The notes under the pieces were generated by a model, which had not been told where the DNA came from, did no database searches, and was given only the letters and a program-made list of their open reading frames with translations. The translations under genes were made by a program, and so were the position numbers. A stretch of DNA of 64,000 nucleotides. Source: Sphingomonas sp. (lineage in GTDB: Bacteria; Pseudomonadota; Alphaproteobacteria; Sphingomonadales; Sphingomonadaceae). Below are positions 1-8,031 of this stretch, in pieces. The DNA is taken from positions 310,001-374,000 of the forward strand of contig NZ_JAFKMA010000001.1 in assembly GCF_017304635.1 (NCBI RefSeq), read 5' to 3'. The stretch's first letter is position 1; the number at the start of each line of letters is the position of its first letter.

Positions 1-389
1 GGCTCGAAGCGAAAGCCGTCGAGCTTGGCGTTGCGGATCGCGCGATTTTTGCCGGTTATATCGAGGAATCGGAAAAGGCCGCGACCTATCGACTCGCGGA
101 CCTGTACGTCATGCCGAGTTCAGGCGAGGGTTTCGGCTTCGTTCTGATCGAGGCGTTGGCCTGCGGTACGCCGGCACTCGGAAGTCGGATCGACGGCGGG
201 CGAGAGGCGCTTCTAGGTGGTGAACTCGGCATCCTCGTCGATCCTACCGATCGCGGCGCGTTGCATGATGCAATCGTCCACGGCCTGATGCAGCCGCGGG
301 GCGTCCCTCCCCGATTATCCTACTTCGCTTTCCCAGAATTCACGCGACGACTGCAAGCGCTCGTTCATCGCGTCGCAGAGCGCCGATGA
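1..389 (+). CDS. Glycosyltransferase family 4, C-terminal part (5' end outside window)
   Basis: Only the last 128 residues are present; the first complete codon is at position 3 and the start lies upstream of the window. The visible part is the C-terminal Rossmann half of a GT-B glycosyltransferase: LADLYVMPSSGEGFGFVLIE followed by ALACGTPALG is the classical donor-binding EX7E region of family GT4. It would transfer a sugar from a nucleotide donor in the cytoplasm, probably while the polysaccharide repeat unit is assembled. It ends in TGA overlapping the ATG of the next gene by 4 bases (386-389), so the two are probably translated together. Acceptor and donor cannot be deduced. Confidence 0.85.
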   Translation, partial: LEAKAVELGVADRAIFAGYIEESEKAATYRLADLYVMPSSGEGFGFVLIEALACGTPALGSRIDGGREALLGGELGILVDPTDRGALHDAIVHGLMQPRGVPPRLSYFAFPEFTRRLQALVHRVAERR

Positions 390-1330
390 CGCGCGTACTG
401 ATCGTCGGTATCGGAGGGCAAGATGGCGTCTACCTCGCCCGACACTTGGTCGACTTGGGCGATCAGGTATGGGGCACGAGCCGGGCGGTCGGCACGCCCT
501 CCAATCTGGTCCGACTTGACGTCGCCGACTGCGTGACCCTTCGCCGCTGCGATCTACAAACGGCGAGCGCGTTGGCGACGGTGGTCGAAGCTGCCCAGCC
601 GGAAGAAATCTACTATCTGGCGGCGCAGAGCTCGGTCTCGCAGTCATTCGTCTCTCCCTCGGGTGCGATGTCTGCGACTGTCGGCTTTGCCCATTTACTG
701 GAGGTGACGAGAGGCTCATCCGTCCGCATCTTGGAGGCGTCTTCGATCGATTGCTTCGGGGAAGCGCCAGCCGACCGGCCGATTACCGAGGAAACCGCTT
801 TCGCGCCGCGTAGCCCGTATGCGACCGCGAAAATTGCCCAGTCCACATTGGCTCGGCTGGCTCGCGATGAGGCGGGCGGCCGATTTGTCGCTACAGCCTA
901 CTTAGGAAATCACGAATCCCCTTTGCGCGACGGCCGTTTCGTCACGCGCAAGATCGTCGACGCCGCGCGGCGTATCGCGGAGGGATCGACGGAAATACTG
1001 GAACTCGGCGACGTTGCGGTGATCCGGGACTGGGGTTGGGCGCCGGATTACGTTGCGGCGATGCGCGCAATCCTGCAGCATGATCGACCCGACAGCTTTG
1101 TCATAGCAACGGGCCGCAGCGAGCCGCTATCGTATTTCGTGTCGCGGGTTTTCGCGACATTCGGTCTGGATTGGCAGCTGTACGTTCGGGCGAACGTTTT
1201 TCCAGCACGCCCGCTCGAGGTCCGCACGCAACACGTCGATCCCACTAAAGCGGCTGCGGAGCTAAATTGGCGTGCTGCGCACGACATCGATGCCGTGGCC
1301 GAGTTGCTGGGTGTCAAATCAGCGGATTAA
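386..1330 (+). CDS. GDP-mannose 4,6-dehydratase-like SDR (diverged)
   Basis: Extended short-chain dehydrogenase of 314 aa, shorter than typical Gmd (about 345-370). The Rossmann start is GIGGQDG (residues 8-14), close to the Gmd consensus GITGQDG. The Gmd-type NHESP...FVTRKI and RDWGWAPDY segments are present. Tyr145 and Lys149 form YxxxK. The Gmd motif STSE reads SSID here (residues 119-122), so the catalytic Thr is Ser and the catalytic Glu is Asp. True Gmd converts GDP-mannose to GDP-4-keto-6-deoxymannose, a precursor of fucose, rhamnose or perosamine; this protein may do that or a related GDP-sugar step. It overlaps the upstream glycosyltransferase by 4 bases and meets the convergent methyltransferase gene tail to tail with a 4-base overlap. 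Confidence 0.8.
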   Translation: MTRVLIVGIGGQDGVYLARHLVDLGDQVWGTSRAVGTPSNLVRLDVADCVTLRRCDLQTASALATVVEAAQPEEIYYLAAQSSVSQSFVSPSGAMSATVGFAHLLEVTRGSSVRILEASSIDCFGEAPADRPITEETAFAPRSPYATAKIAQSTLARLARDEAGGRFVATAYLGNHESPLRDGRFVTRKIVDAARRIAEGSTEILELGDVAVIRDWGWAPDYVAAMRAILQHDRPDSFVIATGRSEPLSYFVSRVFATFGLDWQLYVRANVFPARPLEVRTQHVDPTKAAAELNWRAAHDIDAVAELLGVKSAD

Positions 1331-2151
1331 CTTTGCGGCTGACGCCAGATTGGCATCAAGCCAGGCTGGCGTCGACGGAATTGCCAACCGGTCGAGCGGC
1401 GCACGAAATACAGATTCTCGCCAAATGCAAAACCATCGAAGTCGCTGTCCAACAGTCGTGACACGACGCGGATCGATGCGCCAGCTTGCTCTGAGTCGTT
1501 GCATTCGAAGATAATGGCATTGACCCGCGAAAGAACATCTTGGGACATATTCCCCATGACTTCGCCTTCCGCACCCTCGATATCCATCTTGAGGATATCG
1601 ATCCGCTCCAATCCCTCCTGCTGCATCAGGTCGGCCAAGGATAGAGCATCGACGAGATTGGCATCCGGATCGCCGTCCGGCGTCGCGACCGAGTGCGCCT
1701 GCGTCGTCTCGCCCTGGATGAAGGCAACGGGCCCGGTCGATTTCCAAAGTGCTTTTCTCAGTGCCACGGCATTGCCGAGCTCTTTGAGATTCTTTGCGAA
1801 AATATCAAAATTCGACCGGTCGATCTCGAACCCGAAAATGCGTGCGTCTGGATAATGCGCTCGCGCTAGTGTCGAGAAACAGCCGATATTGCCGCCGGCG
1901 TCGACGATCGTCTCGATCCGACGATTGGAGTGCGTTTCGAAATATCCTTGGTCGACCGTGAAGAAGTGCAAGACGCCGTAATCGGCGATCCCACGATAAT
2001 GGAAACGCACGCCGCTGGGCTTCGTTTTAAAGCTATGATCGCCGGCAAATCGCGCGATAATGGCTTGGTGATAGGCTGCCGAGAAGCCCCAATCCGCCCA
2101 AGTCGCGGCAAAGCGCGTAGCGGCCGCCAGTGATCTAACAAATAGACGCAT
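1327..2151 (-). CDS. FkbM family methyltransferase
   Basis: A 274-aa SAM-dependent methyltransferase of the FkbM family. The N-terminal third lacks the SAM motif. The SAM-binding motif VDAGGNIGCFS sits near residue 88, followed by the acidic strand-2 end (FGFEID) and the family-typical KMDIEGAEGEV segment. FkbM proteins O-methylate hydroxyls on polyketides and glycans; here it most likely methylates a sugar of the polysaccharide. It is the last gene of the long minus-strand polysaccharide run, 53 bases after the first AsnB-like gene, and converges on the Gmd-like gene with a 4-base overlap. ATG start; only a weak GGAT stands upstream. Confidence 0.85.
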   Translation of the reverse strand: MRLFVRSLAAATRFAATWADWGFSAAYHQAIIARFAGDHSFKTKPSGVRFHYRGIADYGVLHFFTVDQGYFETHSNRRIETIVDAGGNIGCFSTLARAHYPDARIFGFEIDRSNFDIFAKNLKELGNAVALRKALWKSTGPVAFIQGETTQAHSVATPDGDPDANLVDALSLADLMQQEGLERIDILKMDIEGAEGEVMGNMSQDVLSRVNAIIFECNDSEQAGASIRVVSRLLDSDFDGFAFGENLYFVRRSTGWQFRRRQPGLMPIWRQPQS

Positions 2152-2204
2152 CGTTTATCCGTTTAAGTCGTTAGGTTCGGCCCGGCCGTGGCCGATCCGA
2201 AATT

Positions 2205-4100
2205 TCAGTGGGCGACCGGCAGGTCGATAAATCGCCGACACCATAGCTCAATGGCACCGACGGCGAGCAAGGAATAGGCGCCATCGACCTTTCCCGACAG
2301 CGTCGCATCCCGCAACTGTTGGACGGCGACGGTATCGAAAAGTCCGCGGCTGTTGATAGTCGCCGCGCTGGTCAGGTCGGCGATCATTTCCCGCATTGGT
2401 CCTTTGAGCCACGCTCGCAAGGGAACGCCGAAGCCAGTCTTGGGACGGTAGATGACCTCGCGGGGGAGTATCGGTTCCATCGCTCGGCGAAATACCCATT
2501 TCGTCGTGCCGCGACGTAGTTTGTATCGCGTCGGAACGGTAGCAGCAAACGCCATTAGGTCACGGTCCAACAGCGGCACACGAATCTCCACGCCATGGGC
2601 CATGCCGGTTTTGTCGGTATAGTTTAGATTGTGGTCTGTCAGAAAGAAGCGCTGATCGACGCGCAACAGGCGCTCGAGTGCATTTGTATTCGGCTGTCCG
2701 CGCAAGGTTGTAATCAGCGGTTCGCGCACTTGTTCGATCAGATGCGGCGAACTTTTGTGCATCACTCGACCGACATCCTCGAGTGGCAGCCATTCAAAGT
2801 AGCTCGCCAGTCGCTCGTCGCTGGAGCGGCTCGCAGCCTGGGCGATCTTGCGTAAGCGCCGGGTCAGGGGTCGATCCACAGGCAGTAGTTCAGCCGTGCT
2901 GGCACCCGCGCGACGAAGGAATGAGGGCGTCGCGTCGATCCACGTTTCCAGTTGCGCGGCTTGATGACGACGATATCCCGTAAAGATGTCGTCGCCACCG
3001 GTTCCGCTCAATAAGACCTTTATACCGTTCGCGCGCGCCAGCGCAGCGATGTGCAGATTATTCAACGCCGCAGGATCCGCCTCAGGTTCGTCGAGCAACC
3101 AAATGAGTTGCTCGAACTCATTTGCCATTGAGGCATCCACCTTAACCGTATGCAGGTCTACATCGAGGTGACGCGCCACCGATTGCGCGTAGGGCAAATC
3201 CGCGACGAGTTCGGCGGCATCGTCTCCAGTTCCGCCGTAATCTATCGTAAAGCACTGCAAGCGTGTGTTTGAGCACTCGCGGGCGAAGGCAACGACCGCA
3301 CTCGAATCCAAGCCGCCGGACAGGAAAGCGCCGACGTCGACATCGGACACCATCTGCCGGTGGACGGCTTGACGTACCAGATCCGTAGTGCGCGCAATCA
3401 AGTGGTCCGTGTTGCCGGCAGGGTCAGAAGAATAGTTTGGCAACGTATAGAACGAGCCCGTCTCGCAACCGCCCACCGTGTTCCATCGCGCCCAGGTACC
3501 GGGTGAGAGTTTGCGTACCGACTGAAACATCGTCCGCTCGCCGGGCGACCACAGGTAGGAAATGTAGGCCGCGGCGGCGACCGGGTCGGTGGTCCGATCC
3601 ATCCCGGGGATTGCGAGCATTGCCTTGATTTCGCTGGCAAAGGCAATTCCGCGGGAATCGCGATATACATATAGTGGTTTCACTCCGAGACCGTCACGCG
3701 CCAAGATGAGCGTTTGATCGTGCCCGTCCCAGATCGCCAGGGCGAAGATGCCGTTCAGTTTTCGGAAAAAATCGGTCCCATATCTTGCGTAACCCTCGAT
3801 TAAGACTTCAGTGTCGGATTCGCCCCGGAACTTAGCGTCTGCCAAGAGATCGCGTCTCAACTCGCGATAATTGTAGATTTCTCCATTGTAGACAATGGTA
3901 TATCGCCCACTGGCATCTGTCATCGGCTGGTGACCGGCGGTACTGAGATCGATGACCGACAATCGCGCATGGGCGAGCGCCACGCGACTAGTATCCGCGA
4001 AGATGCCATGACCGTCCGGACCGCGATGCGCGATCGCGGATGCCATGCGCGCCGCCACGTGCGGCGAGTAATCGGCGAGATAGCCGGCTATCCCGCACAT
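2205..4100 (-). CDS. AsnB-like glutamine amidotransferase, copy 1 (probable sugar amidotransferase)
   Basis: Full-length 631-aa class II glutamine amidotransferase. Cys2 (MCGIAGY) is the N-terminal nucleophile and fixes the ATG start. The glutaminase domain carries HRGPDG and YNGEIYNY. The synthetase domain has the PP-loop SGGLDSS at residues 261-267. Where asparagine synthetase has SGEGSDE, this protein has SGTGGDD (365-371), so the conserved synthetase Glu is missing. AsnB homologues in O-antigen and capsule loci are thought to amidate uronic acids, and the context of glycosyltransferases, UDP-GlcA epimerase and export genes supports that role over asparagine synthesis. The gene lies 13 bases after the methyltransferase gene. 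A second, different copy is at 22,718-24,511. Confidence 0.88.
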   Translation of the reverse strand: MCGIAGYLADYSPHVAARMASAIAHRGPDGHGIFADTSRVALAHARLSVIDLSTAGHQPMTDASGRYTIVYNGEIYNYRELRRDLLADAKFRGESDTEVLIEGYARYGTDFFRKLNGIFALAIWDGHDQTLILARDGLGVKPLYVYRDSRGIAFASEIKAMLAIPGMDRTTDPVAAAAYISYLWSPGERTMFQSVRKLSPGTWARWNTVGGCETGSFYTLPNYSSDPAGNTDHLIARTTDLVRQAVHRQMVSDVDVGAFLSGGLDSSAVVAFARECSNTRLQCFTIDYGGTGDDAAELVADLPYAQSVARHLDVDLHTVKVDASMANEFEQLIWLLDEPEADPAALNNLHIAALARANGIKVLLSGTGGDDIFTGYRRHQAAQLETWIDATPSFLRRAGASTAELLPVDRPLTRRLRKIAQAASRSSDERLASYFEWLPLEDVGRVMHKSSPHLIEQVREPLITTLRGQPNTNALERLLRVDQRFFLTDHNLNYTDKTGMAHGVEIRVPLLDRDLMAFAATVPTRYKLRRGTTKWVFRRAMEPILPREVIYRPKTGFGVPLRAWLKGPMREMIADLTSAATINSRGLFDTVAVQQLRDATLSGKVDGAYSLLAVGAIELWCRRFIDLPVAH

Positions 4101-4113
4101 GGTCTGCCGTCCA

Positions 4114-4833
4114 TCAGGAGAACTTGGTGGCGGTATACAGCCGCATCGTCTTCAGACGATCCGCACCACCAGGTAGCAAGCCCATCAGCCCGGACGCGGG
4201 CGGATTGCCGAATACGACATCGCTGTCCAGGCCTAGGCCAGCACGATCCAGCGACATGCGGAGTTGATCGCTGTCGAAATTGGCCTTGACTAGGCCGAAA
4301 TAGCGCGGACGCCCAGTCAGACGGTGTAGTACCTTTTCCACTGACCGGTACCAGCTCCGCTGATTGGGCATCGAAAAGATCAGCGTTCCGCTCGGTCGGA
4401 GCATATGCGCGATGATCTTGAGCGTTCCGGGAAGGTCATCGAGATATTCGAGGACGCTCGAACATAATACGACGTCGAACCGACGGTCCATTTCTTGCGC
4501 AACATTCTCAATCAGATGCCGTTCGAAGAACGCGTTGGATAGCCCGCGTCGTTCGGCGTCCGAATTACACAGCGCGATCATGCTGGCGCTACCGTCGATT
4601 CCGATAACTGTCTTGGCATATTCGGCAGCGGCGAACGAGAAAATGCCCGAGCCGCAGCCTAGGTCGAGAACATCACTGTCCGCAGTCACATGCGCGCGGA
4701 TTGCTGTTGCCCAGATGACGGCGCGCTCCTGAAAGGCGGCGGACACGCGATAGCGGCTGGCGAACGCCTCCGCACGCGCGTCATGAAAATGGACGACATC
4801 AGGAGCCGTCTGAAGATCGGCGCGCCGAGCCAA
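4114..4833 (-). CDS. Class I SAM-dependent methyltransferase
   Basis: A 239-aa methyltransferase with a UbiG/methyltransf_11-type fold. Motif I is LDLGCGSGIFSF (near residue 58), followed by GIDGS (acidic residue at the end of strand 2) and the motif RFDVVLCSSVLEYLDD. The hydrophobic C-terminal stretch ASGLMGLLPGGAD could touch the membrane. Context suggests methylation of a sugar or lipid-linked intermediate in polysaccharide synthesis, but no substrate can be named. The only suitable in-frame start is TTG at 4833, without a clear Shine-Dalgarno sequence, so the N terminus is uncertain. A 91-base gap separates it from the upstream kinase gene, so it may depend on read-through from that gene. 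Confidence 0.8.
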   Translation of the reverse strand: MARRADLQTAPDVVHFHDARAEAFASRYRVSAAFQERAVIWATAIRAHVTADSDVLDLGCGSGIFSFAAAEYAKTVIGIDGSASMIALCNSDAERRGLSNAFFERHLIENVAQEMDRRFDVVLCSSVLEYLDDLPGTLKIIAHMLRPSGTLIFSMPNQRSWYRSVEKVLHRLTGRPRYFGLVKANFDSDQLRMSLDRAGLGLDSDVVFGNPPASGLMGLLPGGADRLKTMRLYTATKFS

Positions 4834-4924
4834 GGAATTGGTCTACCAGCGCAGCGCCGCCACGATACCGATGCTCGGTAGGCGTGGTGAGGACACGATT
4901 TTCGAGCGCACGATACCAGATCCT

Positions 4925-7135
4925 CTAACGACCGTAAGAATAATCGTAGCCATAGCCTTCGCCATAGCCATACCCTTCGCGCTTCGCATCGAACTTCGTG
5001 AGCACTGCCCCCAGCACCGATGCTCCGACCGCGTTGAGCCTGGCAATCGCCCGTTTGGCCTGAGTCGCGCGGGTGCGGCCAGTTTCGAGAATGAAAATCG
5101 TAGCCTCTGCCGAACTGCCGAGCAGCGGCGCGTCGGCCAGGCCAAGTACTGGCGGGCCGTCCACCACGACGTGATCGAATTCCGCGAGTGCTCGCGTAAG
5201 CAAGCGTCGCACGGTTTCACCGGTCAACAACTCAGCCGGATTCGGCGGAATGTGACCGGCGGTCACCACGAACAGGGTCGGAACTTCGGTGTGGTGGGCA
5301 ACCTCCGCCAAATCCTTCTCGCCGACTAAGACGTTGCTGAGACCGGCTTCGTTTTCCAGACCGAACATGCGGTGGTTCGACGGGTTACGCATATCGGCAT
5401 CGATCAGAAGTACCTTCTTGCCGACGCGCGCGATGCTCGTTGCCAGCGAGACCGCAGTCGTCGATTTCCCCTCCGATGGCTGGGTGCTAGTGACGAAAAT
5501 CGATCGCGGCAGGCCATGTGTGGTGATGAACTGCATGGCGGTGAAAACCGAGAAATATGCCTCCGATACGGCTGCCTTGCGATCGCGAAGGACTTCCATC
5601 GCCGACTGGTCCTTGTCGAGCAACGGAATAGTGCCGAGCAGCGGGACACCGAGCTTGCTTTGAAACTCTTCGGGCAGAACGGCGGCTTCCGCGAGCTGTT
5701 CGAGGATGAGTGCCATCGCGCAGCCCAACGCCGCACCGATCAGCAGGGCGAGCAGGATGTTGAGACGCAGGCTGGGTTTGAATGGACTGTTCGGTATTGT
5801 CGCCGCATCGACTATCGACACGTTATTGGTGCCGACGCCGGCGGCAACGCCGGTTTCCTTATATTGCTGCAATAGCGCATCATAGAGCGCGCGGTTGGTG
5901 TCCACATCGCGCTCGTAGATATTGTACTGAATGCTCCGACGACGGAGGTCGATTACATTGGATTTCAAACTATCGACACGAGTCTGCAACTCGCGTTCTG
6001 TCTGTAGCGCTTCCCGGTATGCCGACTCCACCGAACTCGACACACGACCGGTTTCCGACCGGATTTGCTTGTCCAATTCGTCGATTTGGCGACGCAACGC
6101 GACCTGGCTCGGATAATCGGGGCCCAGCGTGGCGGATTGCTTCTGATATTCGGCCTGGAGCATCGCTCGCTGCTCGCGCAGGCTGCTGATTGCGCTGTTC
6201 GTCGAGACTTCCGACAGACCAGATCCGCCTGTGCGCTTGGCCTCCTGATAGCGACTCTCGGCCTGAACCCGCTTCGCGCGCGCGTCGATCAGTGCCGCGT
6301 TCAATCCGACGAGGTCGGACGCGGTGATCGACGATCCTTCGGTTGTGCCGGAGGGTTGACCAGGCTGGCTCGTGCTCCCCCCGATCGAGATGATGCCTTG
6401 TTGGCCAGCGTAAGCGACCGCCTTTGCTTCCGAATCCTCAAGCTTGCGGCGGGTTTGCTCGAGCCGATCTTGCAGAAAGTTCCGGGCATACGCCGTGGCG
6501 TCGAAACGCCTTGCCAAGCTCGTGCGAATGAAATTGTCCGCCAGCGAATTCGCGATCCGCATGGCCATTTGCGGGTCGGGGCTATTGTAACGAACATTGA
6601 CGATCGACGACAGCCGTACAGGAATGACCTCGGTGTTGGCGAGAACGATACCGGTCGCCGCGATCTCACGTTCCCGCCGCGAAGCCCCGGCGAGCTTGCC
6701 GGCGTCCTTGCCAGTGTAATTGGTGAGGAAGTCGGTATTGTCCGCCAACTTCAAGTCGCGAACGACGCCTTCGGCAAGCGATCGGCTCTGCAGCAGCGTG
6801 TATTGTGTCTGGTAGAATTCCTGGTCGACGGCCGGTGCCTCGCGCGTGTCATTCAGGTTGACCACCTTGTCCGCCTGCCGCGCGATCTCGAGTGTTACGG
6901 TCGCGCTGTACTGGCGTTGTGTCATGAATGCGGCGACAAGACCGATCAAGAGGCAGGCCGCGATTACCCCGAGCACGACCCAGCGTCGTTTAAGGAGAAT
7001 TCGCCAATAGCGCCGCAGTACCGATTCCTGATCCTCGATAGCGACGTCCGAAGGAACCGGTGTATCGATATGCGACAACGCGCGACGAGCGACCGGAGAT
7101 TGCTCCGAAGACGGGCTGTATACGATGTTGCTCAC
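4925..7135 (-). CDS. Polysaccharide co-polymerase with tyrosine autokinase domain (Wzc/GumC-like)
   Basis: A 736-aa inner-membrane protein. An N-terminal Wzz domain follows a first membrane helix (about residues 53-73, VLGVIAACLLIGLVAAF). The long periplasmic region contains coiled-coil segments and a second helix (LLALLIGAALGCAMALIL). A C-terminal cytoplasmic BY-kinase follows: Walker A SEGKSTT, Walker A' LLIDADMRNP, Walker B VVVDGPPVLG. It ends in a tyrosine-rich tail (GYGYGEGYGYDYSYGR), the autophosphorylated cluster of this family. It sets chain length and couples polymerisation to export with the Wza-like lipoprotein encoded 38 bases upstream. The start chosen is GTG at 7135, with AGGAA seven bases before it; TTG at 7138 is the alternative. 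No Wzb-type tyrosine phosphatase gene was seen in the window. Confidence 0.93.
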   Translation of the reverse strand: MSNIVYSPSSEQSPVARRALSHIDTPVPSDVAIEDQESVLRRYWRILLKRRWVVLGVIAACLLIGLVAAFMTQRQYSATVTLEIARQADKVVNLNDTREAPAVDQEFYQTQYTLLQSRSLAEGVVRDLKLADNTDFLTNYTGKDAGKLAGASRREREIAATGIVLANTEVIPVRLSSIVNVRYNSPDPQMAMRIANSLADNFIRTSLARRFDATAYARNFLQDRLEQTRRKLEDSEAKAVAYAGQQGIISIGGSTSQPGQPSGTTEGSSITASDLVGLNAALIDARAKRVQAESRYQEAKRTGGSGLSEVSTNSAISSLREQRAMLQAEYQKQSATLGPDYPSQVALRRQIDELDKQIRSETGRVSSSVESAYREALQTERELQTRVDSLKSNVIDLRRRSIQYNIYERDVDTNRALYDALLQQYKETGVAAGVGTNNVSIVDAATIPNSPFKPSLRLNILLALLIGAALGCAMALILEQLAEAAVLPEEFQSKLGVPLLGTIPLLDKDQSAMEVLRDRKAAVSEAYFSVFTAMQFITTHGLPRSIFVTSTQPSEGKSTTAVSLATSIARVGKKVLLIDADMRNPSNHRMFGLENEAGLSNVLVGEKDLAEVAHHTEVPTLFVVTAGHIPPNPAELLTGETVRRLLTRALAEFDHVVVDGPPVLGLADAPLLGSSAEATIFILETGRTRATQAKRAIARLNAVGASVLGAVLTKFDAKREGYGYGEGYGYDYSYGR

Positions 7136-7173
7136 CAAATTTTCCTAGAATCGCTCGCTTGATTGTTACTGGC

Positions 7174-7893
7174 TCAGCGCAGCAGCGTGAAGACGCCGAA
7201 GGCGGGCAGGGTCTGGATCGTGTCCTTGAAAATGCGGCGGCCGAGACTTTCACCAACGATGATCTTGTCGTTGCCGAATACTTCGGGGTCATGCATCGCG
7301 CCCTCGCGGATGTCCTTGAGGCTGAACAGGGCAGCGAACTGCTTGCCGTCGACGTCACGGAAAATGACAACTTCGTTCAAGCGCGCATATTCGTCGGTGC
7401 CACGCGCCATCGCAATGACTTGCTGCAACGTGGTCTTGCCCATGACTGGATAGACGCCCGGTTGACGCACCGCGCCATCGACAGTGACCAGCTGACTGCG
7501 AGCTTCGGTCAACTGAACCGACACCTGCGGATTGTTGACATAGCGTCCACGAAGGCGATCGGTAATCACCGTCGCCAGTTGCGACGTCGTCAGCCCCGCC
7601 GCTCGGACGTCGCCAACCAACGGCACCGAAAAATTACCTGCGGCGTCGATCATGCCGGAACGGCTCAACTCTTTCGCGCCGAATACGTCGACCGATATGC
7701 TGTCGTACGGACCGATCAGATAGGGGCGGTTCTGGATCGGGATGTTCGCGGACGTCGGTTCGGGAAGCGTCGAAGCCACACCGACCACCATAGGCTTCTT
7801 CTTGGAGAATCCCCCGTAGCTCGTACAACCGGCACAAGCGAGCAACGCGAGTGCTGTCGCCGCAACTGAAACACGCATTTGGATTGGCCTCAT
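7174..7893 (-). CDS. Outer-membrane polysaccharide export lipoprotein (Wza/GumB-like)
   Basis: About 239 aa from ATG 7893; ATG 7878, with GAGG nine bases upstream, is an equally good start. A lipoprotein signal (ATALALLACAGC) places the acylated Cys at residue 20 or 23. The Poly_export domain (YLIGPYDSISVDVFG) is followed by SLBB domains (GDVRAAG...VDGAVRQPGVYPV). Wza/GumB proteins form the outer-membrane channel for capsule or exopolysaccharide and dock on the Wzc-type partner, whose gene follows after 38 bases. The size is close to GumB and shorter than E. coli Wza, whose C-terminal helix barrel seems absent. A 138-base gap with a hairpin precedes it, the widest gap inside the polysaccharide run. 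Confidence 0.93.
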   Translation of the reverse strand: MRPIQMRVSVAATALALLACAGCTSYGGFSKKKPMVVGVASTLPEPTSANIPIQNRPYLIGPYDSISVDVFGAKELSRSGMIDAAGNFSVPLVGDVRAAGLTTSQLATVITDRLRGRYVNNPQVSVQLTEARSQLVTVDGAVRQPGVYPVMGKTTLQQVIAMARGTDEYARLNEVVIFRDVDGKQFAALFSLKDIREGAMHDPEVFGNDKIIVGESLGRRIFKDTIQTLPAFGVFTLLR

Positions 7894-7906
7894 GTCAAAA
7901 CGTCGG

Positions 7907-7925
7907 GAATCCCAGATCGGGATTC
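7907..7925. other. Hairpin in the wza-like leader
   Basis: A 7-bp perfect stem (GAATCCC / GGGATTC) with a 5-base loop lies 14 bases upstream of the ATG of the Wza-like gene, inside the 138-base gap that separates it from the polymerase gene. It has no T-run on either strand, so it is not a standard terminator. It could stabilise or process the mRNA, or influence translation of the export genes; this is inference only. Confidence 0.35.
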
Positions 7926-8031
7926 GAACATCGCTATGCCGTCTATCGTTGAATGACCTTGTCGAAAAGTCCCTCGTTGTCGCGTGGCGGACTGGCAACT
8001 GTGATTCGGTTAGGTCGATAGCAGCAAAAAG

